Origin: Campylobacteraceae bacterium
Lineage (GTDB): Bacteria > Campylobacterota > Campylobacteria > Campylobacterales > Sulfurospirillaceae
Direction of reading: 5' to 3'
DNA length: 12,160 nt
Assembly: GCA_019162915.1 (NCBI GenBank)
Contig: JAFLKZ010000125.1
Location: forward strand, 10,455-22,614
Shown here: positions 1-6,461 of the stretch, one piece after another
How the letters are laid out: every line of letters begins with the position of its first letter
Numbering within the stretch: the stretch's first letter is position 1
Program-made: the position numbers and the translations under genes
Notes under the pieces: model-generated
Databases searched by the model: none
Seen by the model: only the letters and a program-made list of their open reading frames with translations
Told to the model about the DNA's origin: nothing

Positions 1-1361
1 ATGAGTGCTAAATCGTTAAGCAATGCTTCTATTTTTTGAGAAGAAGGGTCATCATGAGTTCGAAAAATACCAAAATTAAGTTTTTTAGCAGCAGCTTTGT
101 TAGCGAGCAACATACAATCTTCAATCAGTGCATGAGAAGCAGTTTCTTCTTCTATCGTCGTGGAAAGAAGATTTTGGTTTTCATCGACACGCATTCTTAT
201 CTCGGAAGATCTAAATTCAAAAGAATTTTCAAGTCTTAAAGCCCTGACTTTTTGCATAAAATCACGTAATGGTAAAAGATACTCTAGAATAGTTTTATCA
301 ACCGTATCAATATCACTTAAGTCATTACTTAAAAAAAGATCAATTTTTTCATAGGTATAGCGCTTTTGCGAGTGAATGATACTTTGTAATAGTTCCTCTT
401 TAATAGGCTTACATGTAAAGGAATCAAGGGTGATTTTAAAAGTAAAGGCAAGGCGATCAACATTAGGTTTGAGTGAGCAGATATTTTCACTCAAGGTTCT
501 AGGCAACATAGGAATCGACTTGTGCGGGAAATAGATAGAAAATCCTCTCTCACGCGCTTCTTTATCTGTTGGCCCCATATCGTAAACGTATTCGCTGACA
601 TCGGCAATGGAGACATATAAAATATGATTTTTAACATCAAAATAGATAGCATCATCAAAATCTTTAGCATCGATGGGGTCAATCGTACAAAAAGGAAGAT
701 GGGTTAAATCAACTCTTTGGGGATAAAGCGATTTATCGACACTATTGCCATGACTTTTAGCTTCACTTTCTGCTTCATTACTAAAAAATTCTTTTTTGTC
801 AAAAAGCGCTAAGGAAATTTTTTCATCGACACAGGGGTCGTTTAAAATACCTAAAACTTCAGCGATAGCGTTGGTAGTATTATCTATCTTTAAAACAGTT
901 CCTAGGGGAAGTTGTTTGAGTGATTTTTGGCTTGCAGCGATGTCATGGACAAATTCATTTTTGACATTGATACCAACCACTCTGCCTTTGAGCATCTTAG
1001 TAAAAACAACACTTTTGAGAAAAGCTCTTTGTGCTACATAGACAACAACACCTTTAATGCGCCCTCTACTTTTGCCAGAGACTTTTTTAGCCACAACGAT
1101 ATCACCTCTACTTGCACCATAAAGGGCAGAAGCCTCGATGAGAATATCTTTAGATTCACTTTTTTCAAAGGATTCTAAAAAGCCTGTACCGCTGAAAGAA
1201 ATATCTATTTTGCCTGCTATGTAAGAGGGGTCAAGTATGAAAATATTTTTCTTTTTAACGACAGCTTTTAAACGCAATAATTCTTGGAGATGTGGTTTAA
1301 AGGTAGACGCGATATCTTCCTCTGCAACTCCCCTATAGAGGGCGAGGAAAAACTCTCTCAC
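1..1361 (-). CDS. rnr: Ribonuclease R (RNB-family 3'-5' exoribonuclease), 3' end cut by window edge
   Basis: Processive 3'-to-5' exoribonuclease of the RNase II/R family, which degrades structured RNA in the cytoplasm. The minus-strand frame is open from a GTG at 1361-1359 to base 1, giving 453 complete codons. The family is usually 640 residues or more, so the C-terminal end, including the S1 domain, lies outside. The protein begins MREFFLALYRG, continues with a region expected to hold cold-shock/OB-fold domains, and shows the RNB signature DPIDAKDFDDA at residues 228-238, whose aspartates bind catalytic Mg2+. Further RNB blocks follow: FPHKSIPMLPRTLSENICSL and, near the edge, ALIEDCMLLAN and FRTHDDPS. 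The GTG overlaps the stop of the upstream HDOD gene (GTGA), so translational coupling is likely and explains the weak Shine-Dalgarno. A start further inside is less likely. Opposite-strand neighbour relations match rnr next to ilvC in C. jejuni. Confidence 0.93.
   Translation of the reverse strand, partial: MREFFLALYRGVAEEDIASTFKPHLQELLRLKAVVKKKNIFILDPSYIAGKIDISFSGTGFLESFEKSESKDILIEASALYGASRGDIVVAKKVSGKSRGRIKGVVVYVAQRAFLKSVVFTKMLKGRVVGINVKNEFVHDIAASQKSLKQLPLGTVLKIDNTTNAIAEVLGILNDPCVDEKISLALFDKKEFFSNEAESEAKSHGNSVDKSLYPQRVDLTHLPFCTIDPIDAKDFDDAIYFDVKNHILYVSIADVSEYVYDMGPTDKEARERGFSIYFPHKSIPMLPRTLSENICSLKPNVDRLAFTFKITLDSFTCKPIKEELLQSIIHSQKRYTYEKIDLFLSNDLSDIDTVDKTILEYLLPLRDFMQKVRALRLENSFEFRSSEIRMRVDENQNLLSTTIEEETASHALIEDCMLLANKAAAKKLNFGIFRTHDDPSSQKIEALLNDLAL
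409..418. repeat. TTACATGTAA palindrome, copy 1 (in rnr)
   Basis: A perfect 10-base palindrome, part of CTTTACATGTA on the minus strand. Within rnr it is read as ACA-TGT in a Phe-Thr-Cys-Lys codon stretch. Confidence 0.7.
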
Positions 1362-2170
1362 TGTTTAAATTGCTCTACAGTACTCATAAATGGATCTTGC
1401 TCAAGTCCATATTGCTCAAGTAATAAAAGTGAACGTGCGATAGAAGGCTCATCGAATTGACCAAAAATATTGATAGTATTTTTAACGACACTCAGTGCGG
1501 ATGCAAAAGGTCTGATGTGCTCTTGTGCTTGAAAAACATCATTTGAAAATTGTATTGATTCTACCAGTTCAGCTTCAAGATTCCATTGTTCAAAGATTTT
1601 TGCTGTAATTTCTTCATTGGAAAAGCCAATCATCTCTTTTTCTAAAGTTGAGAGTTGGTCTGGCGCCTTGATAGTAGCAAGTGTTGTTTTAAATAAAGCA
1701 TCTTTTTTTTGTTCAACGAGCTCATTAGCAATAATTATTTTACCAACTTCCATCATAAATGAAGCAGGTTGTAAGATATCTAACATAGATCTGTTTACTT
1801 TGGCATACCACTTAAACATGAAGCTACTTTGAAGTGTACTTATCTCTAAAAAAGCATTATTAGAGATATTGTAAGGAGCAAAATTGATTTTAATATTTTG
1901 TTTAATAGCACTTGAGAGTGCAAATCCACGTACCGTTGCCATACCAAATAAAGAAACAGCATGTGCGATATTTTTAATTTCTCTGCTAAACCCATATAAA
2001 GGCGAATTGGAAGATTTTAAGATATTGGCAGTAAGCATGGGATCACTTTCGACGACTTTTACCAAGTCGCTTAGAGAACTATTTTTATCAACACATATTT
2101 TTTGTATTTTCATAATAGTATCATCTAGTGGTGGAAGTGCTTTGATTTTTTTTAAAATATTCTCATCCAT
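1358..2170 (-). CDS. HDOD domain protein
   Basis: A 270-residue cytoplasmic protein made almost wholly of an HDOD domain, the non-catalytic relative of HD phosphohydrolases found in bacterial signalling and stress proteins. The family start motif is visible (KKIKALPPLDDTIMKIQ, about residues 7-23), then the DPMLTANILKSSNSPLYGF block (about 43-61) and the alpha-helical NIAHAVSLFGMATVRGFALSS block typical of HDOD. No GGDEF, EAL, receiver or membrane segment is present, so its input and output partners are unknown. ATG at 2170-2168 is preceded by AGGA (minus strand, 2181-2178), a reasonable ribosome binding site. Its TGA stop overlaps the GTG of rnr by four bases, so the two are co-transcribed and the protein may belong to an RNA-decay or stress response. 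That functional link is inference from context only. Confidence 0.85.
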   Translation of the reverse strand: MDENILKKIKALPPLDDTIMKIQKICVDKNSSLSDLVKVVESDPMLTANILKSSNSPLYGFSREIKNIAHAVSLFGMATVRGFALSSAIKQNIKINFAPYNISNNAFLEISTLQSSFMFKWYAKVNRSMLDILQPASFMMEVGKIIIANELVEQKKDALFKTTLATIKAPDQLSTLEKEMIGFSNEEITAKIFEQWNLEAELVESIQFSNDVFQAQEHIRPFASALSVVKNTINIFGQFDEPSIARSLLLLEQYGLEQDPFMSTVEQFKQ

Positions 2171-2245
2171 GATTTTGTCCTGTATTGTATTAAATAATTT
2201 AACTCTATTTTATCCCTAGTTCGTTTATAGTTTCCTTTTATCTCT

Positions 2246-2255
2246 TTACATGTAA
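2246..2255. repeat. TTACATGTAA palindrome, copy 2 (ilvC upstream region)
   Basis: Perfect, in the sequence CTTTACATGTAAG on the plus strand. Intergenic, about 33 bases ahead of the ilvC -10 candidate, a position suitable for a regulator. Confidence 0.7.
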
Positions 2256-2261
2256 GGATGA

Positions 2262-2293
2262 ATTTATTTTTTTAAGTAAGATTTTTGTAAAAT
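2262..2293 (+). promoter_or_regulatory. Predicted sigma-70-type promoter of ilvC
   Basis: A T-rich stretch (TTTATTTTTTTAA about 2263-2275, then ATTTTTG 2281-2287) ends in the -10-like TAAAAT at 2288-2293. Campylobacterota housekeeping promoters characteristically lack a clear -35 and use periodic T runs before the -10, and this fits. It would give an untranslated leader of about 27 bases. Not experimentally supported. Confidence 0.45.
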
Positions 2294-2326
2294 ACGACAA
2301 ATCTACATTAAATTTAAGGATTCAAA

Positions 2327-3349
2327 ATGGCAATAACAGTGTTTTACGATAAAGATTGTGATTTAAGTATTATTCGTTCAAAAAAAGTAGCAGTTATCGG
2401 TTTTGGTTCTCAAGGTCATGCACATGCTGAAAATCTTCGTGATAGTGGTGTTCAAGTAGTTGTTGGTTTACGCAAAGAGGGTAGTTCTTGGGCAAAAGCT
2501 GAGGCTAAAGGTTTTGAAGTTAAAACAGTAGCTGAGGCTACTAAAGTGGCTGATGTCATCATGATTTTATTACCAGATGAAATGCAAGGTGATGTGTTTG
2601 CAGAAGAAATTAAACCAAATTTAACGGCAGGTAAAGCAATTGCTTTTGGACATGGTTTCAATATCCATTATGGTCAAATTGTTGCGCCTAAAGGAATTGA
2701 TTGTATTATGATAGCGCCAAAAGCGCCTGGTCACACCGTAAGAAGTGAATTTGTCAATGGTGGAGGAATTCCTGATCTTATCGCTATAGATCAAAATGCT
2801 ACAGGTCACGCTAAAGCAATAGCACTAAGCTATGCAAGTGCTATCGGTGGTGGTAGAACAGGTATTATTGAAACAACTTTTAAAGATGAAACAGAAACAG
2901 ATTTATTTGGAGAGCAAGCCGTTCTTTGTGGTGGTGCAACAGCGCTAGTGGAAGCTGGTTTTGAAACATTGGTAGAAGCGGGTTATGAGCCTGAAATGGC
3001 ATATTTTGAATGTTTGCATGAGCTTAAACTTATTGTTGATTTGATGTATCAAGGTGGTATCGCAGATATGCGTTATTCTATTTCTAATACAGCTGAGTAT
3101 GGTGACTATGTCAGTGGAAAACGTGTTATTAACGAAGAATCTAAACTTGCTATGAAAGAGATTTTAAAAGAAATTCAAGATGGCAGATTTGCAAAAGATT
3201 TTATCTTGGAGCGAAAAGCTGGTTATACGCGTATGAATGCAGAACGTGCTCGTACTGAGAGAAGTTTGTTAAATCAAACTGGTGAGAAACTTCGTTCAAT
3301 GATGCCATGGATTACTTCTAAAAAAATCATCAATAAAGACAAAAACTAA
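2327..3349 (+). CDS. ilvC: Ketol-acid reductoisomerase (class I)
   Basis: Converts 2-acetolactate or 2-aceto-2-hydroxybutyrate to the 2,3-dihydroxy acid with NAD(P)H and Mg2+, the second common step of valine, leucine and isoleucine synthesis. The 340-residue length is that of the short class I enzyme. The N-terminal Rossmann domain has the dinucleotide motif GFGSQGHAHA (residues 25-34), and the specificity loop LRKEGSSWAKA (48-58) carries Arg and Ser residues typical of NADPH users. The catalytic His of FGHGF is at 109. The C-terminal knotted helical domain has the metal ligands D192 and E196 (KDETETDLFGEQ) and the substrate-contacting E228 and E232 (FECLHEL). ATG 2327 has AAGGA six bases upstream. 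It appears monocistronic: its own promoter precedes it and a hairpin follows. All key residues are present. Confidence 0.98.
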   Translation: MAITVFYDKDCDLSIIRSKKVAVIGFGSQGHAHAENLRDSGVQVVVGLRKEGSSWAKAEAKGFEVKTVAEATKVADVIMILLPDEMQGDVFAEEIKPNLTAGKAIAFGHGFNIHYGQIVAPKGIDCIMIAPKAPGHTVRSEFVNGGGIPDLIAIDQNATGHAKAIALSYASAIGGGRTGIIETTFKDETETDLFGEQAVLCGGATALVEAGFETLVEAGYEPEMAYFECLHELKLIVDLMYQGGIADMRYSISNTAEYGDYVSGKRVINEESKLAMKEILKEIQDGRFAKDFILERKAGYTRMNAERARTERSLLNQTGEKLRSMMPWITSKKIINKDKN

Positions 3350-3350
3350 T

Positions 3351-3382
3351 TAGAGTTAGCCAGCATTAGCTGGCAAACTTTA
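3351..3382 (+). terminator. Hairpin just after ilvC, possible weak intrinsic terminator
   Basis: GCCAGC (3359-3364), loop ATTA, GCTGGC (3369-3374). The stem continues past an A-A mismatch with AGTT (3354-3357) pairing AACT (3376-3379), and three weaker outer pairs. It starts two bases after the ilvC stop. The following DNA (TTTATTAT) is T-rich but not a clean T tract, so termination efficiency is uncertain. Confidence 0.5.
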
Positions 3383-3390
3383 TTATCGAG

Positions 3391-3439
3391 AAATCACAAT
3401 AAACAAAAAAAGTGTTGCTTTTTTTGTTTATTGTGATTT
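3391..3439. repeat. Perfect 22-bp inverted repeat with 5-base loop between ilvC and minD
   Basis: The arms are 3391-3412 and 3418-3439, exact reverse complements, separated by TGTTG. Each arm contains a run of seven A or T flanked by the octamer-like AATAAAC/GTTTATT, and only four or five G or C bases. The transcript could form a long AU-rich hairpin ending ilvC transcription from either direction. The T7 lies inside the stem with 14 further paired bases after it, unlike a normal terminator. The right arm also supplies the T runs ahead of the minD -10 box. Role undecided: terminator, promoter upstream element, or operator. Confidence 0.8.
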
Positions 3440-3446
3440 GTATAAA
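3419..3446 (+). promoter_or_regulatory. Predicted promoter of the minD operon
   Basis: T runs at 3419-3425, 3427-3432 and 3437-3439 recur at roughly 8-10 base intervals before TATAAA at 3441-3446, the arrangement of Campylobacterota sigma-70 promoters. The start of minD is 24 bases downstream, with AGAGG at 3462-3466 as its ribosome binding site. It would drive the whole ten-gene run to thiS. The T runs belong to the right arm of the inverted repeat. Confidence 0.5.
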
Positions 3447-3470
3447 AATCTATTAATTTAAAGAGGTTAT

Positions 3471-4280
3471 ATGGGTATTGTTATTACTGTAACATCTGGC
3501 AAGGGTGGCGTTGGAAAATCAACTACTACCGCTAACTTGGCAGTGGGATTGGCAAATTTAGGGAAAAAAGTAGTAGCTATTGATTTTGATATAGGCCTTA
3601 GAAATCTAGATATGATTTTGGGTTTAGAAAATCGTATAGTATATGATGTCGTTGATGTTATGGAAGGTAGATGTAATCTTGCTCAAGCCCTTATTAATGA
3701 CAAAAAGTCAAAATCACTTTATTTTTTGCCTGCAAGTCAAACTAAAGATAAAGATGTTCTCAACAAAGAAAAAGTTAAAAAACTTATCGATGCGCTCAAA
3801 GAAAGTTTTGATATTATTATGATTGATTCACCTGCTGGTATTGAAAGCGGTTTCGAGCATTCTATCTTTTTGGCAGATCGTGCTCTTATCGTTTCAACGC
3901 CAGATGTTAGTTCTGTGCGTGACGCGGATCGTGTTATAGGAATAATTGATGCTAAAAGTGAAAAAGCAAAAAATGGCGAAGAAGTAGAAAAGCATGTTAT
4001 TATTAACCGTATTCGCCCTGATATGGTTGATGCTGGAAATATGTTGAGTGTCGATGATGTTTTAGGTATTTTAGCGTTACCTTTAATTGGTGTCATTCCT
4101 GATGATGAAGATATTATCACTTCAACCAATTTAGGTTCTCCTATCGTTAATAAAGAAAAATCGCTCTCAGCTGAGAGTTACCGAAGAATTGCTAGAAGAA
4201 TTTTAGGTGAAGAAGTAGAATTTTTAGATATTAGAGTCAAAAAAGGACTTTTTGCATCTTTAAAAGGAATGTTCAAATGA
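3471..4280 (+). CDS. minD: Septum site-determining protein MinD (membrane ATPase)
   Basis: ParA/MinD-family ATPase that binds the inner membrane in its ATP dimer form and, with MinC and MinE, keeps the FtsZ ring away from the poles. At 269 residues it is normal length. The deviant Walker A GKGGVGKST is at residues 10-18, with both signature lysines. DFDIGLRNLD (about 38-47) is the switch I/A' region, and IMIDSPAGIE is Walker B/switch II. The family blocks LPASQTKDKD and VSSVRDADRVIGI follow. The C-terminal amphipathic membrane-targeting helix is visible as KKGLFASLKGMFK at the very end. ATG 3471 has AGAGG four bases upstream. The stop overlaps the minE start (ATGA). minC is not in the window. 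In H. pylori the order ilvC-minD-minE-dprA is the same; C. jejuni lacks minDE. Confidence 0.97.
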   Translation: MGIVITVTSGKGGVGKSTTTANLAVGLANLGKKVVAIDFDIGLRNLDMILGLENRIVYDVVDVMEGRCNLAQALINDKKSKSLYFLPASQTKDKDVLNKEKVKKLIDALKESFDIIMIDSPAGIESGFEHSIFLADRALIVSTPDVSSVRDADRVIGIIDAKSEKAKNGEEVEKHVIINRIRPDMVDAGNMLSVDDVLGILALPLIGVIPDDEDIITSTNLGSPIVNKEKSLSAESYRRIARRILGEEVEFLDIRVKKGLFASLKGMFK

Positions 4281-4516
4281 GTTTTTGGGATAGTCTATTT
4301 GGAGAGAAAAAAAGTACAGCTAATGTTGCGAAAGACAGACTAAAAATCATGCTTTCTCATGAGCGAACGAGTTGCAAACTTCCTTATTTAGATGATTTGA
4401 GAAATGATTTGATTGCTGTTATTCGAAAATATACTAAAGTCGAAGATGTTAAGATAACTTCACACAACAATGAAAATATAGAGTTGTTGGAAGTTGAAGT
4501 TATACTGGGAAAGTAA
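4277..4516 (+). CDS. minE: Cell division topological specificity factor MinE
   Basis: Small partner that stimulates MinD ATPase and drives its release from the membrane, producing pole-to-pole oscillation or a polar gradient. The 79 residues match the family (E. coli has 88). The N-terminal MSFWDSLFG is the amphipathic membrane-targeting segment. Residues about 19-31 (KDRLKIMLSHERT) form the MinD-contact helix/strand, and the C-terminal beta-alpha-beta dimerisation part contains LPYLDDLRNDLIAVIRKY and ends in IELLEVEVILGK. ATG 4277 overlaps the minD stop by four bases and has AAAAGGA at 4262-4268 within minD, so the two are coupled and made in fixed proportion. Only eight bases separate it from the next gene. 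Confidence 0.95.
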   Translation: MSFWDSLFGEKKSTANVAKDRLKIMLSHERTSCKLPYLDDLRNDLIAVIRKYTKVEDVKITSHNNENIELLEVEVILGK

Positions 4517-4524
4517 TGGATTAA

Positions 4525-5658
4525 ATGGTAAAAAAGATAAAAGAAAAAAATGCAAAAAAAGATTTGCATCAGCAAAAATATGAGCAAAAACAGGCTAATT
4601 TTCGAAAATATATTTTAATTTTTCTTGCTTTCATTGTGATTCCGTTAGTTTCTATGAGTCTTTACATGTACATAGAAGCTTATCAGCAAAATGAAAAAGT
4701 GCAAGCAAAACAGCAGACAAGTTCAGATGAATTAATGCAAAAAATGAAGTTAATGCTCGAAGAGGAAAAAAAGAGACAAGCTTCTTTGCCTCCTTTGTTA
4801 AATGAGCAAGCTTCAAATGAAGATAATCAAAGTAGTAGTTTAGTAGAGATAGCAAAAGTCGATACAAATGAAACTAATATAACAATTAATGGTGATGAGA
4901 ACAATAAATCACAGGAAGTATCTTCTGAAATTTATGATTACACTAATAGTCTGAAAGAATATAAAGAACCGACTAGAAAAATTAGTGAAGTTATTAGAAA
5001 GAAGTATCCTTTAGGGGTCACTCCTAAGCTTGTTATCATCATTGATGACGTCTCTTTTCCTTGGCAAACAAGAATGATTAAAGAGATACCTTATAAAATT
5101 AATCCAGCATTTTTTCCTCCTACTTCTGGGCATCCAGAAACAGTCAGATTGTCAAATGAATTTGAGTTTGCGATGATTCATCTTCCTATGGAATCAAAAA
5201 ATTATGCTCACCCTGAGGTTGATACCCTGAATGCAGTTGATTCGCAAGAAGTAATTTCTAATAGAATTAAAAAAGTCAAAAAATTATTTCCCAAAATTGT
5301 GTACTATAACAATCACACAGGTGGTTCTTTTACGGCAAATTACGCCGCAATGGATAAGCTTATCGGTGCGATGAGAGATGAAAATCTCACTTTTGTAGAT
5401 AGTCGAACAGTCGCAAATAGTAAAGCACCTGAGATATTTAAAAAGTACAATATGCAACTTTTTTCAAGAGATATTTTTTTAGATAACTCACTCAATAAAA
5501 GCGAGATAAGAGAACAACTCAAAAAAGCGGTCATTGTGGCTAGAAAACATGGTTATGCTATTGCAATTGGTCATCCCCATAAAAGTACATTGGAAGTTTT
5601 GAAAGATTCTCGTGACATACTTGAGGGAATTGAAATGATATATGTTAAAGATATCTAA
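4525..5658 (+). CDS. YibQ-type divergent polysaccharide deacetylase, membrane-anchored
   Basis: A 377-residue protein of the divergent polysaccharide deacetylase family (DUF610/YibQ), a NodB-like fold expected to act in the periplasm on cell-wall or surface glycans; the true substrate is unknown. Residues 1-28 are highly basic. One membrane segment follows at about 30-50 (YILIFLAFIVIPLVSMSLYMY), consistent with an N-in anchor. Residues about 55-160 form a low-complexity Gln/Glu/Lys/Asn-rich linker with coiled-coil character. The catalytic domain spans about 166-377: VIIIDDVSF (D174, D175), IHLPME, NNHTGGSFT (H264) and IGHPH (H350, H352), all in family positions. NNHTGG replaces the more usual NNHMGS. 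ATG 4525 is chosen because the ATG at 4516 hits a stop at once; the Shine-Dalgarno is weak. C. jejuni Cj0633 sits at the equivalent place ahead of dprA. Confidence 0.85.
   Translation: MVKKIKEKNAKKDLHQQKYEQKQANFRKYILIFLAFIVIPLVSMSLYMYIEAYQQNEKVQAKQQTSSDELMQKMKLMLEEEKKRQASLPPLLNEQASNEDNQSSSLVEIAKVDTNETNITINGDENNKSQEVSSEIYDYTNSLKEYKEPTRKISEVIRKKYPLGVTPKLVIIIDDVSFPWQTRMIKEIPYKINPAFFPPTSGHPETVRLSNEFEFAMIHLPMESKNYAHPEVDTLNAVDSQEVISNRIKKVKKLFPKIVYYNNHTGGSFTANYAAMDKLIGAMRDENLTFVDSRTVANSKAPEIFKKYNMQLFSRDIFLDNSLNKSEIREQLKKAVIVARKHGYAIAIGHPHKSTLEVLKDSRDILEGIEMIYVKDI
4662..4671. repeat. TACATGTA palindrome, copy 3 (in deacetylase gene)
   Basis: TTACATGTAC, one base off the 10-base form, within CTTTACATGTA on the plus strand. 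Read as Tyr-Met-Tyr codons in the membrane segment. Confidence 0.6.
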
Positions 5659-5667
5659 CGTTTTGTG

Positions 5668-6444
5668 ATGATTATCAAAGAAGTTACATGTAAAGTACCT
5701 GAGCTAATGGCGATGAAAACATATCCATTAGCACTTTACAGTATTGGCAATGTTGAGCTCCTTCAAAAGCGCAAAATTGCTATCATTGGAAGTAGAAATC
5801 CTATTCATTATGCCATGCATGGGACACAAGAACTTGCCCAAAAACTCTCTCTTGCTGGTGTGTGTATCGTAAGTGGTGGTGCGATGGGAGTGGATGCTTT
5901 AGCCCATCGTGGTGCTGGAGTTTCTAACACTATTATGGTAGCTGGTACGGGACTTGATATTCGCTATCCTCGCATCAACCAAAATCTTATCAAAGATATT
6001 GAGGCTCAAGGGTTGGTGCTAAGTCAATTTAAAGAAGGTAGCCCTTCTATGAAATGGAATTTTCCTTTGCGCAATGAACTTATTGTGGCATTAGGAGAAG
6101 TGTTGATTGTAACGCAAGCTGATTTAAAAAGTGGAAGTATGCATAGCATTACATTTGCTCGAAAAATGGGCAAGAAGATTTATGTTTTACCTCATCGTTC
6201 GGGTGAAAGTGAAGGTACAAATATGCTTTTGTCCAAAGGGCTAGCAACACCAATTTACGATATAGATGCGTTTGTTAAAGGGTTTGGATTTATACAAGAA
6301 GAAAAAGAAGAGGATTCTTTTTTAACGTACTGCAAGTGTAATCCTCTTTATAGTGAAGCCATCGCGAAGTTTGGAGCACAAGTTTTTGAATATGAATTTG
6401 TAGGCAAAATAGTGGTTGAAAATGGAAGAATTAGAAGAACGTAA
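5668..6444 (+). CDS. dprA: DNA processing protein DprA (transformation RecA loader)
   Basis: Binds incoming single-stranded DNA during natural transformation and loads RecA. Start taken as ATG 5668; a GTG directly before it at 5665 would add one residue. At 258-259 residues it is short compared with many DprA proteins, as in H. pylori, because it has only the Rossmann-like core and a small C-terminal domain and no SAM domain. Motifs of the core: IIGSRNP (about 39-45), SGGAMGVDALAHRGA (69-83), GTGLDIRYP, FPLRNELIVALGEVLIVTQADLKSGS (from 132) and EGTNMLLSKGLATPI. The tail, about 210-258, contains two cysteines (YCKCNP) and probably corresponds to the winged-helix-like DML1 domain. The gene follows the deacetylase after nine bases and lacks a strong ribosome binding site, so coupling is likely. 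Its place before ruvX is conserved in H. pylori, although here a permease gene has been inserted between the two. Confidence 0.94.
   Translation: MIIKEVTCKVPELMAMKTYPLALYSIGNVELLQKRKIAIIGSRNPIHYAMHGTQELAQKLSLAGVCIVSGGAMGVDALAHRGAGVSNTIMVAGTGLDIRYPRINQNLIKDIEAQGLVLSQFKEGSPSMKWNFPLRNELIVALGEVLIVTQADLKSGSMHSITFARKMGKKIYVLPHRSGESEGTNMLLSKGLATPIYDIDAFVKGFGFIQEEKEEDSFLTYCKCNPLYSEAIAKFGAQVFEYEFVGKIVVENGRIRRT
5684..5693. repeat. TTACATGTAA palindrome, copy 4 (start of dprA)
   Basis: Perfect, within CTTTACATGTA on the minus strand. It lies at codons 6-9 of dprA, read as Val-Thr-Cys-Lys. Confidence 0.7.
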
Positions 6445-6445
6445 T

Positions 6446-6454
6446 TGAAAGGGA
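6446..6454 (+). promoter_or_regulatory. Ribosome binding site fixing a GTG start
   Basis: GAAAGGGAG ends seven bases before GTG 6462. The overlapping ATG at 6460 is followed at once by TGA, so the strong site supports GTG as the true start of the permease gene. Confidence 0.7.
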
Positions 6455-6461
6455 GTTTGAT

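Larger units (their letters stand above)
2171..2326. promoter_or_regulatory. Divergent intergenic region between HDOD-rnr and ilvC
   Basis: 156 bases separating the HDOD gene (leftward) from ilvC (rightward); both promoters must lie here. It holds one perfect TTACATGTAA (2246-2255), a T-rich run and -10-like box for ilvC, and AAGGA before ilvC. For the HDOD direction several AT-rich -10 candidates exist (for example TACAAT on the minus strand at 2189-2184), none decisive. I see no leader peptide, attenuator or riboswitch for ilvC. Confidence 0.6.

Noticed and set aside
36..354. Plus-strand reading frames of 64-67 residues
   Set aside because: They lie antisense to the continuous rnr frame, have no ribosome binding site and show low-complexity Ser/Phe/Lys composition.
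796..1178. Plus-strand frames of 81 and 83 residues
   Set aside because: Antisense shadows of rnr; the minus frame carries the recognisable RNase R sequence.
1884..2219. Plus-strand frame of 111 residues opposite the HDOD gene
   Set aside because: Shadow of the HDOD frame, which has family motifs and a ribosome binding site; the antisense frame has neither.
2171..2326. Riboswitch or leader-peptide attenuator for ilvC
   Set aside because: The distance from the -10 candidate to ATG is about 33 bases, too short for an attenuator, and no run of Ile/Leu/Val codons is present.
3737..4129. Minus-strand frame of 130 residues inside minD
   Set aside because: Ser/Ile-rich antisense translation of a highly conserved gene; no start signals.
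5668..6444. Truncation of dprA
   Set aside because: The protein is shorter than many DprA proteins, but a Rossmann core with a small C-terminal domain of this total length is normal in Helicobacter and relatives.
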